Assembly (NCBI GenBank): GCA_964562375.1
Contig: CAZLSW010000073.1
Coordinates: 1 to 15,436 of the forward strand
Origin: JAJPXC01 sp964562375
Lineage (GTDB): Bacteria > Bacteroidota > Bacteroidia > Bacteroidales > Muribaculaceae
Direction: 5' to 3'
DNA: 15,436 nucleotides
In this document: positions 1-6,777 of the stretch, one piece after another
Numbering within the stretch: position 1 is the stretch's first letter
How the letters are laid out: every line of letters begins with the position of its first letter
Notes under the pieces: model-generated
Database searches by the model: none
Seen by the model: the letters and a program-made list of their open reading frames with translations, nothing else
What the model was told of the DNA's origin: nothing
Translations under genes and position numbers: made by a program

Positions 1-235
1 ATAATTCAGCGCATTAATAACCTGTTACATTTGGACTATGAATAATATAGGCTAATAATATTTAAAGAGCTAACGCTCTTATAATTTACACTAATGTTGA
101 TAATGTTTCATTATGGAAATTCGTGTTAATTCTTTGCGCAGCAAAACTTAATTCTTTAATGATAATATAATCTTAATCGCTGAATTAGTGAATATTAGTG
201 TTGATTCGTGGTTTCTTGGACAACTTGCGAAATTT
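1..235. other. AT-rich intergenic spacer of interspersed-word type
   Basis: No gene is visible here. The stretch is strongly AT-rich and contains recurring words related to CACTAAT, GAATTAGTG and CGTGTTAATTC on one strand or the other. A small perfect hairpin (AAGAGC, loop TAAC, GCTCTT) lies at 65-80 and has no T-run typical of an intrinsic terminator. The composition resembles interspersed intergenic repeats common in Bacteroidales; this is a judgement from memory, not a search result. No promoter motif was found. Confidence 0.5.
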
Positions 236-343
236 AAACTAAAAACTAGAAACTAAAAACTAAAAACTAGAAACTAGAAACTTTCAACTTTCAACTTTCA
301 ACTTTCAACTTTTGACTTTTGACTTTTGACTTTTAACTTTCAA
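234..343 (+). repeat. Short-word tandem repeats in the leader of the 57-aa gene
   Basis: The sequence is a chain of near-identical short words: first AAACTAGAAACT/AAAAACT units, then TTTCAAC units (about four), then TTTTGAC units. A run of eight C residues at 344-351 follows, just before the ATG at 357. The same type of leader precedes the small gene at 7012 and the outer-membrane protein gene at 9080. Such tracts are prone to slippage, so copy number may vary between strains. Confidence 0.8.
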
Positions 344-356
344 CCCCCCCCTGCGT

Positions 357-530
357 ATGATGTTCTTAGAATTACTCTCGGTATTGATGGCGGCCGTTGT
401 CGGGGTCGCTATAGTTGCGATCGTGGCCGGAGGTGCCGCTATCGTGTTCTCCTCGCTGTATAGGCTGATAGTGGCCACGGTGAGCATGAAACAAAAACGG
501 GCGATACCCGTCAGGGTACCGCGCCGCTGA
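357..530 (+). CDS. Small single-pass membrane protein (57 aa), uncharacterised
   Basis: An ATG-to-TGA reading frame of 57 residues begins MMFLELLSVLMAAVVG. Residues 4 to about 40 are almost entirely hydrophobic (Ala, Val, Ile, Leu, Gly), enough for one transmembrane helix with small-residue packing. The tail is basic and ends KQKRAIPVRVPRR, which suggests an inner-membrane protein with a cytoplasmic positive tail. I do not recognise a family. The 50-residue protein at 7012 has the same layout: short N-terminus, hydrophobic segment, then a tail with a similar VR-x-P-x-RR ending. It also sits behind the same kind of repeat leader, so the two may form a family. GC content is gene-like and well above the surrounding spacer, which supports coding. 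No ribosome-binding site is visible. Alternative: a chance open frame. Confidence 0.55.
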   Translation: MMFLELLSVLMAAVVGVAIVAIVAGGAAIVFSSLYRLIVATVSMKQKRAIPVRVPRR

Positions 531-535
531 ATGTG

Positions 536-609
536 TGACTCCTACAGGATTCAAACCTGTAACCTTCTGATCCGTAGTCAGATGCTCTATTCAGTTGAGC
601 TAAGGAGCC
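536..609 (-). tRNA. tRNA-Arg (ACG)
   Basis: On the - strand a 74-nt cloverleaf can be folded. The acceptor stem pairs GGCTCCT with AGGAGTC (one G-U), and the anticodon arm is TCTGA-CTACGGA-TCAGA with anticodon ACG. The T arm is ACAGG-TTTGAAT-CCTGT. The discriminator base is A and no CCA is encoded. The anticodon reads CGN arginine codons after A34-to-inosine editing. An identical copy lies 183 bp away. Confidence 0.95.
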
Positions 610-653
610 ATCCCTTTAACTTTTCATTTTAACGCTCCGGCCGCTAATCTCTC

Positions 654-705
654 AAGTTTAAACTCTTGACTCTTGACTCTTGACTTTAAACTTTTGACTC
701 TTAAC
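654..705. repeat. CTTGACT word repeats between the two tRNA-Arg copies
   Basis: The spacer between the tRNA genes contains consecutive copies of ACTCTTG and related words (TTTAAACTCTTGACTCTTG, then TTTTGACTC). It resembles the TTTTGAC part of the leader at 234-343. The words may have taken part in the tRNA duplication; that is inference. Confidence 0.65.
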
Positions 706-718
706 GACCCTCTCCGTG

Positions 719-792
719 TGACTCCTACAGGATTCAAACCTGTAACCTTCTGATCCGTAGTCAGATGCTCTATTCAGTTGAGCTAAGGAGCC
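719..792 (-). tRNA. tRNA-Arg (ACG), second identical copy
   Basis: All 74 nt are identical to the tRNA at 536-609, with the same anticodon ACG, the same acceptor stem and no encoded CCA. Identity extends a few bases either side (GTG before and ATCC after, on the + strand). This points to a recent tandem duplication or gene conversion. Confidence 0.95.
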
Positions 793-996
793 ATCCTCGC
801 TGGGATTGCGACTGCAAAGTTACGCCTTTTTCCCTAATCCACCAAATTTTTCCCAAAAATAATTTTCAACCCCTTGAATAAGAAGGGACTAGAAGGGAGA
901 TTTATCGAGAAATGCCGATTAAAATCGATAAAAGTCGTAAGAAGTCGCGCTTAATGGTGCGTCTATGGGATCGATTTCATTCGATATATCACGATT
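793..996. other. Spacer with a TCGAT-word cluster
   Basis: No gene is supported in this 204-bp spacer between the PPTase stop and the tRNA. From about 903 to 1020 there are many ATCGAT/CGATT words in both orientations, including AAAATCGATAAAAGTCG at 922-938. This closely matches the arm of the inverted repeat between the beta and alpha oxidoreductase genes (5191-5212). The cluster runs into the last codons of the PPTase gene, so part of that protein's C-terminus (SNRQKID) may derive from the repeat. Confidence 0.5.
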
Positions 997-1587
997 TCAA
1001 TCGATTTTCTGTCGATTTGATTCCTTATGTCTGGCTTGGTCCTTCATTGCGACGCAGAGCAAGGCTGTCGGCAGCTTGTGCCAGTAAAGGTGGAAGACGC
1101 GGCCATCGGGGAGGGTGGCGCAAGAGGGAGTGACGTTGATGGAAGCGAGCGTCAGCCCCGGTGTGGCGGCGGCTTTGTAGACGGCTTCCTTGGCGGTCCA
1201 CAGGTGGAGAAGCGACAGGGTGGGGGAGTCGTGGGGCGATACAAAACGCTCACGCACCCGTTCAAGCTGTGTGTCGCGAGGGTGCTCGATGTCGATGCCG
1301 ATGCTTGGCGTGGAAGACACCGCGAGCCCTACCCAGTTGCGGCAATGGGAGATGGAGATATGCCCCGGGTAGCCCTCGATTGAGGGCGCGCCGTTGCCGT
1401 CGTGGAGCAACCGAGTGGAGACACCGAAAACCTCACGTATCAAATAGTCGCGCGCTTCTTTTTCCCACGTGCGTTGTGCCGACACGGAGCCGTCAACGGG
1501 AGGATTGAAGTTGCGGCACACGCGCCCCGACTTTTGGAGCATCGACTCCAGATATACGTCTATTCCGTCGATTGTGAGGTGCATCAT
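997..1587 (-). CDS. 4'-phosphopantetheinyl transferase superfamily protein
   Basis: This 196-residue protein transfers the 4'-phosphopantetheine arm of CoA to a serine on carrier proteins such as acyl carrier protein, in the cytoplasm. The family's Mg-binding and catalytic motifs are clear: GIDIE at residues 97-101 and W130-T-A-K133-E134-A-V-Y-K138. A preceding ISISHC (77-82) corresponds to the usual (V/I)S-x-SH strand. Its length lies between AcpS and the ~220-residue Sfp type. The start is the first of two consecutive ATG codons; its ATGA overlaps the TGA of gldD, implying translational coupling. Genes of this family follow gldE-gldD in many Bacteroidota, so it is the third gene of that operon. 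The last residues lie in repeat-like sequence. The carrier-protein substrate cannot be read from sequence. Confidence 0.9.
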   Translation of the reverse strand: MMHLTIDGIDVYLESMLQKSGRVCRNFNPPVDGSVSAQRTWEKEARDYLIREVFGVSTRLLHDGNGAPSIEGYPGHISISHCRNWVGLAVSSTPSIGIDIEHPRDTQLERVRERFVSPHDSPTLSLLHLWTAKEAVYKAAATPGLTLASINVTPSCATLPDGRVFHLYWHKLPTALLCVAMKDQARHKESNRQKID

Positions 1588-2213
1588 ACCGGCTTGAGGT
1601 GCTGGAGCATACGTATCACGTCGCCGTGGACCGCTTCCACAACGGGAGACACCGAGTCGGGCGACGATGGTGCTGTGTCAAAGGCCAGGGAGCCGCTCAC
1701 TACCCACATTCCCGGCAGCGTGGCTATAAACTGCACGGGTGTCACCGAGGCGGTGCGTGTCATCGTCACTGAGGCGTGAAAACCCGAGGGGGTGGTAAGC
1801 TCGGTCATCTCGGTGGTGCGACCTCCGATGTTGCGCGAGATGCGCTCCACGCGGTTGTCGATCACCTCCTGCTCGTTGACGGTGTCGACTGGCGTCATTG
1901 ATATATATAATGTGGCGTGGTATTGGGGGTAGCGCACGTTCACCCACCAGCCCGCATCCTCCTTCGAGGTTGATGCCAGGGCGTCGGCATTGGCCTCGAA
2001 AAGTAGAGGCAAACCCGCCACGGTATCCATCTTCTCGGTATACAGCTCGACGCGTGGCCAAGCCTCGGGCCGTGGAATATTGACCGCCTTCTCTCCATGG
2101 GAGCAGCTCCCCAGAAGGAGAATCCCTGCCAGTAATCCCAGCAGATTATAAGGCATATAGGCCTTATAGGGCTTATAGGCCTTATAGGACATATGCGGCC
2201 TAAGAGTGGTCAT
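1584..2213 (-). CDS. gldD: Gliding motility-associated lipoprotein GldD homologue
   Basis: The 209-residue product has an N-terminal signal with lipobox LLGSC (Cys at residue 37), so it should be a lipoprotein. After the Cys it carries PRP-x-AWPR near residues 47-54, a WWVNVRYP segment, a TPVQF segment and a C-terminal DS-VSPVVEAVHGDV stretch; this order matches GldD. In Flavobacterium, GldD is needed for gliding and type IX secretion; most gut Bacteroidales do not glide, so the role here is unknown. The chosen start overlaps the gldE stop as ATGA, whereas the frame stays open well upstream inside gldE. Oddly, residues 9-22 (SYKAYKPYKAYMPY) are encoded by a 9-bp tandem repeat and lengthen the part before the hydrophobic core. 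An alternative start is the ATG at 2192. Confidence 0.85.
   Translation of the reverse strand: MTTLRPHMSYKAYKPYKAYMPYNLLGLLAGILLLGSCSHGEKAVNIPRPEAWPRVELYTEKMDTVAGLPLLFEANADALASTSKEDAGWWVNVRYPQYHATLYISMTPVDTVNEQEVIDNRVERISRNIGGRTTEMTELTTPSGFHASVTMTRTASVTPVQFIATLPGMWVVSGSLAFDTAPSSPDSVSPVVEAVHGDVIRMLQHLKPV
2152..2195. repeat. 9-bp tandem repeat inside the gldD signal-peptide region
   Basis: Four 9-bp units lie at 2152-2187 (GGCATATAG, GCCTTATAG, GGCTTATAG, GCCTTATAG), followed by a partial fifth. The period is exactly three codons, and on the - strand the units encode the Tyr-Lys-Ala/Pro pattern of gldD residues 9-22. Each unit is part of a TATAGGCCTTATA-like palindrome. Confidence 0.85.
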
Positions 2214-3541
2214 TGGTTTTGGATTTCGTTCATCACCTTTACTCTCACCGAGGCGATGCGATGGTGGTCGATGTCGAGGATGAGGAAACGGCAGTGGCCG
2301 TAAACGAGCGGCTCCTTTTCCTTGGGGAAATCGCCCTTGATGTTGAGCAACATTCCCGCGAGGGTCTCGCAATCCTCGGCCACGGGTTGATACTCCTGCT
2401 CGTCGAGACCTGTGACCTTGAAGAAGTCGTTAAGGAGCGTCTTGCCCTCAAAGATGAAGGTGTTGTCGGGGAGGCGTTTGTAGGTTTGCTCGTCCTCGTC
2501 GTATTCGTCGTTGATGTCGCCCACGATCTCCTCCAGCACGTCCTCCAGCGTTACCACTCCTTGGGTGCCACCAAACTCATCCACCACAACTGCGATATGG
2601 ATTTTCAGCTTGCGGAAATCCTCCAACAGGTCGTCGATCATGCGCGACTCGGGCACGTAGTAAGGCTCGCGCATAAGCGTTTGCCAGCGGAAATCGGCGT
2701 CGCGTTTCTCGATATATGGCAGCAAGTCGCGGGAGTAGAGGATGCCGCGGATATTGTCCTGGGTGCCCTCCACTACCGGCAGGCGGGCATAACCGGTAGA
2801 GATTACGGTTTCCATAACCTCATCAAAGGTCATTTCGATGTCGAGGTCGGTGATGTCGACGCGAGGCGTCATTATCTCGGCGGCAGTGGTGTCGCCGAAT
2901 TTAAGGATGCCCTCGAGCATTTCTTTTTGGTCGGTCCCCTGCACTTGGGTTATTTCCAAGGCTTGCGACAATTCGTCGGTGGAGATATTCTGTGCCTTGC
3001 GGGTAACGACTCGGTTGACGAATCCCGAGCTTTTCACGAGCATCGACGAAAGTGGCGATAACAGTTTCACCGCAAAGTTGAGCCCCGGGTAAGCCCCGAG
3101 CGCCCATTTCAGGGAATTGGAGTTGGAGTATAGTTTTGGGATAATCTCGCCGAACAGCAGGATCAGGAAGGTCAATATTACCGTTTGCAAGATGAAATTG
3201 GCCACCGGCGACATGTTCTCGAACAGGGGCGTCAACGCGAACGAGCACAGTACGACGATTGTCACGTTCACCAGGTTGTTGGCGATCAGGATGGTGGCCA
3301 GCAAACGCTCGGGTTGCTTCAGCAGCTTGATGACGGCCTCCCCGCGCGGGGTGTCGTCGATCTCCTCAAGGTCGGAAGTGTTGAGGGAAAAGAAGGCGGT
3401 TTCGCTTCCCGAGATGAATCCGGATATGAAAAGGGCTATAACAGCCAGACACAGGGCCACAATTTGAGCGGCACCGAAGGTGTCGATGAAGCCTAAAATG
3501 CAACAAAATCCGGCATTAGCCGGTAAAGGGTCGAAGTCCAA
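2210..3541 (-). CDS. gldE: GldE: CNNM/DUF21-CBS-CorC_HlyC membrane protein
   Basis: This 443-residue protein belongs to the CorC/HlyC-like transporter group. It has an N-terminal CNNM (DUF21) membrane domain, roughly residues 24-180, with SGSETAFFSLN and the conserved FGEIIPK. A pair of CBS domains covers roughly 218-345, including AEIMTPRVDI (221-230) and VDEFGGTQGVVTLEDV (320-335). A C-terminal CorC_HlyC domain runs from about 355 to 440. Homologues elsewhere act in Mg/Co efflux or Mg homeostasis; in Bacteroidota the gldD neighbour is called GldE and supports GldD function. It heads the operon and overlaps gldD by ATGA. The start is a TTG: an in-frame TAA lies three codons upstream and there is no ATG before residue 110. 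No clear Shine-Dalgarno is seen. A GTG at codon 28 would cut into the first membrane helix and is unlikely. Confidence 0.9.
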   Translation of the reverse strand: MDFDPLPANAGFCCILGFIDTFGAAQIVALCLAVIALFISGFISGSETAFFSLNTSDLEEIDDTPRGEAVIKLLKQPERLLATILIANNLVNVTIVVLCSFALTPLFENMSPVANFILQTVILTFLILLFGEIIPKLYSNSNSLKWALGAYPGLNFAVKLLSPLSSMLVKSSGFVNRVVTRKAQNISTDELSQALEITQVQGTDQKEMLEGILKFGDTTAAEIMTPRVDITDLDIEMTFDEVMETVISTGYARLPVVEGTQDNIRGILYSRDLLPYIEKRDADFRWQTLMREPYYVPESRMIDDLLEDFRKLKIHIAVVVDEFGGTQGVVTLEDVLEEIVGDINDEYDEDEQTYKRLPDNTFIFEGKTLLNDFFKVTGLDEQEYQPVAEDCETLAGMLLNIKGDFPKEKEPLVYGHCRFLILDIDHHRIASVRVKVMNEIQNQ

Positions 3542-3568
3542 TTGGGTTTAAGGTTTAATTACACATAC

Positions 3569-3592
3569 GTCACGGTCCAGCGGGGCCGTGAC
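3569..3592 (-). terminator. Hairpin between korC and gldE, possible weak terminator
   Basis: A perfect 7-bp stem (GTCACGG / CCGTGAC) with a 10-nt loop lies 32 bp downstream of the korC stop and 28 bp upstream of the gldE start. No U-run follows on the - strand, so it is not a standard intrinsic terminator. It could mark the transcript end or stabilise the 3' end of the oxidoreductase mRNA. Confidence 0.4.
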
Positions 3593-3623
3593 AGTTTCTC
3601 ACCGCGAATGTAGTGAATAATTT

Positions 3624-4160
3624 TTATTGAACCAAATCGTAACCGCGGCGCAGGGCCTCGGCGTTGGCCGGGAGCGTGTGGTGGTGACGCTCGGGCAGGG
3701 CTTTCTTCAATCCGGCCATCACGGCGTCCATCGACACGATGGGCTTGATTTTCAGCAACGCGCCCAGCACGATCATGTTGAAACTCTTGGCGTTGCCCAA
3801 GGTGAATGTGGCCTCCATGGCTTCCACGCGGTGGATGTCGATGTCGGTGCGCGTGGGCGGACGGTGGATTCCGTAGGGGTCGTAGATAAGCGTGCCGCCG
3901 GGCTTCACCTGGCTCTCGAATTTGTCGAGCGATTGCTGGTTGAGGATCACCGCCGTGTCAAATGTGTCGAGAACGGGCGACGATATAGGCTCGTCGCTGA
4001 GGATGACCGTGACGTTGGCCGTGCCTCCGCGCTGCTCCGGGCCATAGGAGGGCATCCACGTAACTTCAAGGTCGTTCATCAACCCCGCGTAGGCCAGGAT
4101 TTTGCCCATCGACAAAACTCCTTGCCCACCAAAACCGGCCATTATAATTTCTTCCTTCAT
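3624..4160 (-). CDS. korC: 2-oxoacid:ferredoxin oxidoreductase, gamma subunit
   Basis: This 178-residue subunit belongs to a thiamine-pyrophosphate, CoA-dependent enzyme that oxidatively decarboxylates a 2-oxoacid to acyl-CoA while reducing ferredoxin. The glycine-rich IMAGFGGQGVLSMGK (residues 6-20) and the SYGPEQRGGTANV segment (38-50) are hallmarks of the gamma (POR_N-like) domain. The length is normal. It is the last gene of the ferredoxin-alpha-beta-gamma cluster, separated from beta by 127 bp of AT-rich repeat-like sequence, longer than expected for an operon. No Shine-Dalgarno is apparent. The substrate could be 2-oxoglutarate (Kor) or branched-chain 2-oxoacids (Vor); the gamma subunit does not decide this. 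Confidence 0.9.
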   Translation of the reverse strand: MKEEIIMAGFGGQGVLSMGKILAYAGLMNDLEVTWMPSYGPEQRGGTANVTVILSDEPISSPVLDTFDTAVILNQQSLDKFESQVKPGGTLIYDPYGIHRPPTRTDIDIHRVEAMEATFTLGNAKSFNMIVLGALLKIKPIVSMDAVMAGLKKALPERHHHTLPANAEALRRGYDLVQ

Positions 4161-4287
4161 AATCCATTAAATGTTTTTGACCACAAACTTTCACATAGAT
4201 TTTTGTCCGCAAAATGGCACAAAAGGGTCACAAAATTGACTAAAGCTGTTTTGCGCTATTTTTGTGTCTTTTTATGGTCCATGATTT
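4161..4287. other. AT-rich spacer between beta and gamma subunit genes
   Basis: This 127-bp spacer lies inside an otherwise co-directional operon. It contains repeated CACAAA/GTCACAAAA words on the left and TTTTTGTGTC/TTTTTATGG words on the right. These form an imperfect inverted arrangement (GTCACAAAA against TTTTGTGTC, one mismatch). No gene is seen. It resembles the interspersed intergenic words of the window's other spacers. Confidence 0.45.
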
Positions 4288-5061
4288 TTATGGTTGTTTT
4301 ACGGTGTTTTTGAGGTCGCCCAGAGGATACTTGGCGAACATGTGTTCCTCCATCCACTTGTTGGAGTCGACGGGCGACATCTTCCAGCCGGCGTTGCAGG
4401 TCGACACAATCTCAACGATCGACGTGCCCTTGCCGTCCAGCGAGTTTTGGAACGCTTGCTTGATAGCAGCCTTGGCCTTGCGCACGGCGGCCGGAGTATG
4501 CACCGACTGGCGAGTGATGTAGCAGGTACCGTCAAGGTTGGCGCAGAGATCGGTGATTTTCAACGGGTAGCCGTTGAGGTCGACGCGGCGTCCGTAGGGG
4601 GTGGTCGAGGTCTTCATGCCCTCGAGGGTAGTGGGAGCCATCTGGCCGCCAGTCATGCCGTAGATGCCGTTGTTGATAAAGATTATGGCTATGTTCTCCC
4701 CGCGGTTGGCGGCATGAATGGTTTCGCACGTGCCGATAGCGGCAAGGTCGCCGTCGCCCTGATAGGTGAACACAAGGTTCTCGGGGTTCATGCGCTTGAT
4801 TGCGGTAGCCAGTGCCGGGGCGCGACCATGGGCGGCTTCCACCCAGTCGATATCCACATATTTATAAGCGAACACAGCGCAACCCACCGGGGCGATACCC
4901 ACGCAGTGATCCTCCAGCCCCATCTCCTCGACTAGCTCGGCGATGATGCGGTGCACCACGCCGTGGCTGCAGCCCGGGCAGTAGTGCATATGGTTGTCGT
5001 TCAACAGCCTTGGCTTCTGGTACACCAGATTCTCGGGCTTGATTATATCTTTTCTATCCAT
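4288..5061 (-). CDS. korB: 2-oxoacid:ferredoxin oxidoreductase, beta (TPP-binding) subunit
   Basis: This 257-residue subunit binds thiamine pyrophosphate. The TPP/Mg motif begins at GDGDLAAIG (residues 102-110) and is completed by INNGIYGMTGGQ (129-140). The N-terminal CPGCSHG (28-34) is typical of the beta subunit. The length matches KOR/VOR-type beta subunits and is shorter than the ~300 residues of many pyruvate-type ones. The protein would pair with the alpha and gamma subunits in the cytoplasm, passing electrons to ferredoxin. It lies 176 bp downstream of alpha, across a spacer with a long inverted repeat, and 127 bp upstream of gamma. No Shine-Dalgarno is seen. Substrate preference (2-oxoglutarate or 2-oxoisovalerate) remains open. 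Confidence 0.92.
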   Translation of the reverse strand: MDRKDIIKPENLVYQKPRLLNDNHMHYCPGCSHGVVHRIIAELVEEMGLEDHCVGIAPVGCAVFAYKYVDIDWVEAAHGRAPALATAIKRMNPENLVFTYQGDGDLAAIGTCETIHAANRGENIAIIFINNGIYGMTGGQMAPTTLEGMKTSTTPYGRRVDLNGYPLKITDLCANLDGTCYITRQSVHTPAAVRKAKAAIKQAFQNSLDGKGTSIVEIVSTCNAGWKMSPVDSNKWMEEHMFAKYPLGDLKNTVKQP

Positions 5062-5079
5062 TTTCGGTTTATATTTTTC

Positions 5080-5212
5080 TCACGCTGATTTTTATCGATT
5101 TAATATCGATTTTCCCATTATCACGTTAATTTTTTAGTGATTGTCTTCCCATTTATTGACTATTAGTGATTTAAAACCTTGATCGAAAACAAATCGATAA
5201 AAATCGGCGTGA
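5080..5212. repeat. Inverted repeat in the alpha-beta spacer of the oxidoreductase operon
   Basis: The left arm at 5080-5101 (TCACGCTGATTTTTATCGAT plus TT) pairs with the right arm at 5191-5212 with a single mismatch in 22 positions; the mismatch is G-U compatible in RNA. The 89-bp loop is AT-rich and contains further ATCGAT and GTGATT words. The transcript could fold into a large stem-loop between the two coding regions. Related TCGAT words lie at 903-1020. Confidence 0.75.
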
Positions 5213-5237
5213 TAAATTCTTTATTGTTCTGCGTGAT

Positions 5238-6350
5238 TTATGCATCAGTTGAGGTGGCGGTGAGGAAGTCGCTACGCAACGCGTCAAGAATTTCCGAGGG
5301 GTTGGGCACGATGCCGCCCAAGCGTCCGAAGTGGCGGATGGGCACGTTGGTGACTCCCGCGTCGAGTGCGGCGAGCTTAACGTCCTCGATCATCTGGCCA
5401 GCGTTAAGCTCCACGACGAGCACACCCTTCACCTTTTTAATAAGGTCGCCGATGGCCTTGTAGGGGAAAGGCCACAGGGTGATGGGGCGAATCAACCCTA
5501 TCTTGATGCCTTCCTTGCGAGCCTCCTCAATAGCTTTCAAGCACAGGCGAGCTATTGATCCAAACGCCACGAAGAGGTACTCGCAATCGTCGGTATGGTA
5601 CTCTTGGTAGCGCACCTCATTCTCCTCGATTTTGCGATAAGTGGCTTGGAAACGCTCGTTGTTGGCCTCCATCACGTGGGAATCTAGCTCGAGCGACGAC
5701 AAGAAGTTGTTCTTGCGCCCCTTCTTGCGCCCTGTGGCGGCCCAAGGACACTGGCGGTCGATCTCCTCGTTGGTGCGACGCGGGCGGAAAGGAGGCAGTT
5801 TCACTTTCTCCATCATCTGCCCCACGATGCCGTCGGCGAGGATAATCGAGGGCGTGCGGTACTTGAACGCGAGGTCAAATCCCAACGCCACGAAATCGGC
5901 CATCTCCTGCACCGACGATGGAGCCAATACGATTGAGTGGTAATCGCCGTGGCCGCCTCCCTTGGTGGCTTGGAAATAGTCGGCTTGCGAGGGGTGTATT
6001 GTGCCAAGGCCGGGACCTCCGCGCATCACGTTGACAATCAACGCCGGCAGCTCGGTTGCCGCCAAATAGGAAATCCCCTCCTGCTTTAGGCTGACGCCAG
6101 GCGACGATGACGATGTCATGCAGGCTTTGCCCGAAGCGGCGCCGCCGTACACCATATTGATTGCGGCCACCTCGCTTTCGGCCTGCAGGACTACCATGCC
6201 GGTGGTATCCCACGGCATCTCGGCCTCCAGGGTCTCGAGGATCTCGCTTTGAGGGGTGATGGGGTAACCAAAGTAACCGTCGCAGCCGTAGCGGATAGCG
6301 GCATGGGCGATGGCCTCGTTGCCCTTCATCAATCTTATGTCTTCTTCCAT
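5238..6350 (-). CDS. korA: 2-oxoacid:ferredoxin oxidoreductase, alpha subunit (KorA/VorB type)
   Basis: This 370-residue alpha subunit carries the pyrimidine-binding POR_N domain. The segment GYFGYPITPQSEILE (residues 25-39) and the Glu-containing QAESEVAAINM (56-66) are characteristic. MRGGPGLGT (109-117) follows, and a transketolase-C-like domain occupies roughly 255-360, with the conserved VVELNAGQM (312-320). Together with beta, gamma and the small ferredoxin it forms the four-subunit enzyme that converts a 2-oxoacid and CoA to acyl-CoA plus CO2 with ferredoxin as acceptor. Annotation systems label close relatives in Bacteroides either KorA or VorB (3-methyl-2-oxobutanoate); sequence alone does not settle which. 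The start is an ATG 26 bp after the ferredoxin stop. Confidence 0.93.
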   Translation of the reverse strand: MEEDIRLMKGNEAIAHAAIRYGCDGYFGYPITPQSEILETLEAEMPWDTTGMVVLQAESEVAAINMVYGGAASGKACMTSSSSPGVSLKQEGISYLAATELPALIVNVMRGGPGLGTIHPSQADYFQATKGGGHGDYHSIVLAPSSVQEMADFVALGFDLAFKYRTPSIILADGIVGQMMEKVKLPPFRPRRTNEEIDRQCPWAATGRKKGRKNNFLSSLELDSHVMEANNERFQATYRKIEENEVRYQEYHTDDCEYLFVAFGSIARLCLKAIEEARKEGIKIGLIRPITLWPFPYKAIGDLIKKVKGVLVVELNAGQMIEDVKLAALDAGVTNVPIRHFGRLGGIVPNPSEILDALRSDFLTATSTDA

Positions 6351-6376
6351 AATGAATTAAATTTTTAAGTGACGCC

Positions 6377-6607
6377 CTAGCGCTCGATAGCTCGATAAAC
6401 CGTTATGCAGCCGTCGGGGCACACTGCCGCGCACTGGGCGCAACCGATGCAGGCGTCGGGATTCTCGGGATAGGCGAAGTGGTAACCTCGGTCGTTGACC
6501 TCTTTGGCCTTGAGTGCCAGCACTGTGACGGGGCAGGCCACCACGCACAGGTCGCACCCTTTGCACCGCTCTTCATTAATTACAACCGCTCCTAATACTT
6601 TAGGCAT
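6377..6607 (-). CDS. korD: Ferredoxin-type subunit with two 4Fe-4S clusters (delta)
   Basis: This 76-residue protein has two classical cluster motifs: C15-x2-C18-x2-C21-x3-C25-P and C53-x2-C56-x2-C59-x3-C63-P. This is the small iron-sulphur subunit that carries electrons from the TPP site of the oxidoreductase to external ferredoxin. It is the first gene of the ferredoxin-alpha-beta-gamma cluster, the known korDABC order. A good Shine-Dalgarno, AAAGGAG at 6619-6625 on the - strand, lies 11 nt before the ATG. This is notable because most starts in the window lack one. The operon promoter should be upstream (6630-6770), but I found no convincing TAnnTTTG box there. Confidence 0.93.
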   Translation of the reverse strand: MPKVLGAVVINEERCKGCDLCVVACPVTVLALKAKEVNDRGYHFAYPENPDACIGCAQCAAVCPDGCITVYRAIER

Positions 6608-6682
6608 AATTGAATATTCTCCTTTGTGATGATTCTTTGTTTTGTCGCGAATTTAGTGAAAAACTTAATAAACAAGGGTTAT

Positions 6683-6697
6683 TTAACGTTGCGTTAA
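6683..6697. promoter_or_regulatory. Palindrome upstream of the korD operon, candidate operator
   Basis: A perfect 15-bp dyad, TTAACG-TTG-CGTTAA, lies 76-90 bp upstream of the korD start, in the only long spacer before that operon. A second dyad (GTTGAA ... TTCAAC) lies at 6728-6751. Position and symmetry suit a regulator site, but there is no family match and no mapped promoter. Confidence 0.3.
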
Positions 6698-6777
6698 CCT
6701 ATGGCACACGCAATGTGAAAATGCGCAGTTGAACCGTTACGCCGTTTCAACGTTTTAATAGAAAAGCTAAAAACTTT

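Noticed and set aside
65..80. Hairpin AAGAGC-TAAC-GCTCTT as an intrinsic terminator
   Set aside because: The stem is only 6 bp, no T-run follows on either strand long enough to be convincing, and no gene ends beside it within the window.
912..1133. 73-codon + strand frame beginning MPIKIDKSRKK
   Set aside because: It starts in a TCGAT-word spacer and runs antisense into the PPTase gene, and its composition is unlike a real protein.
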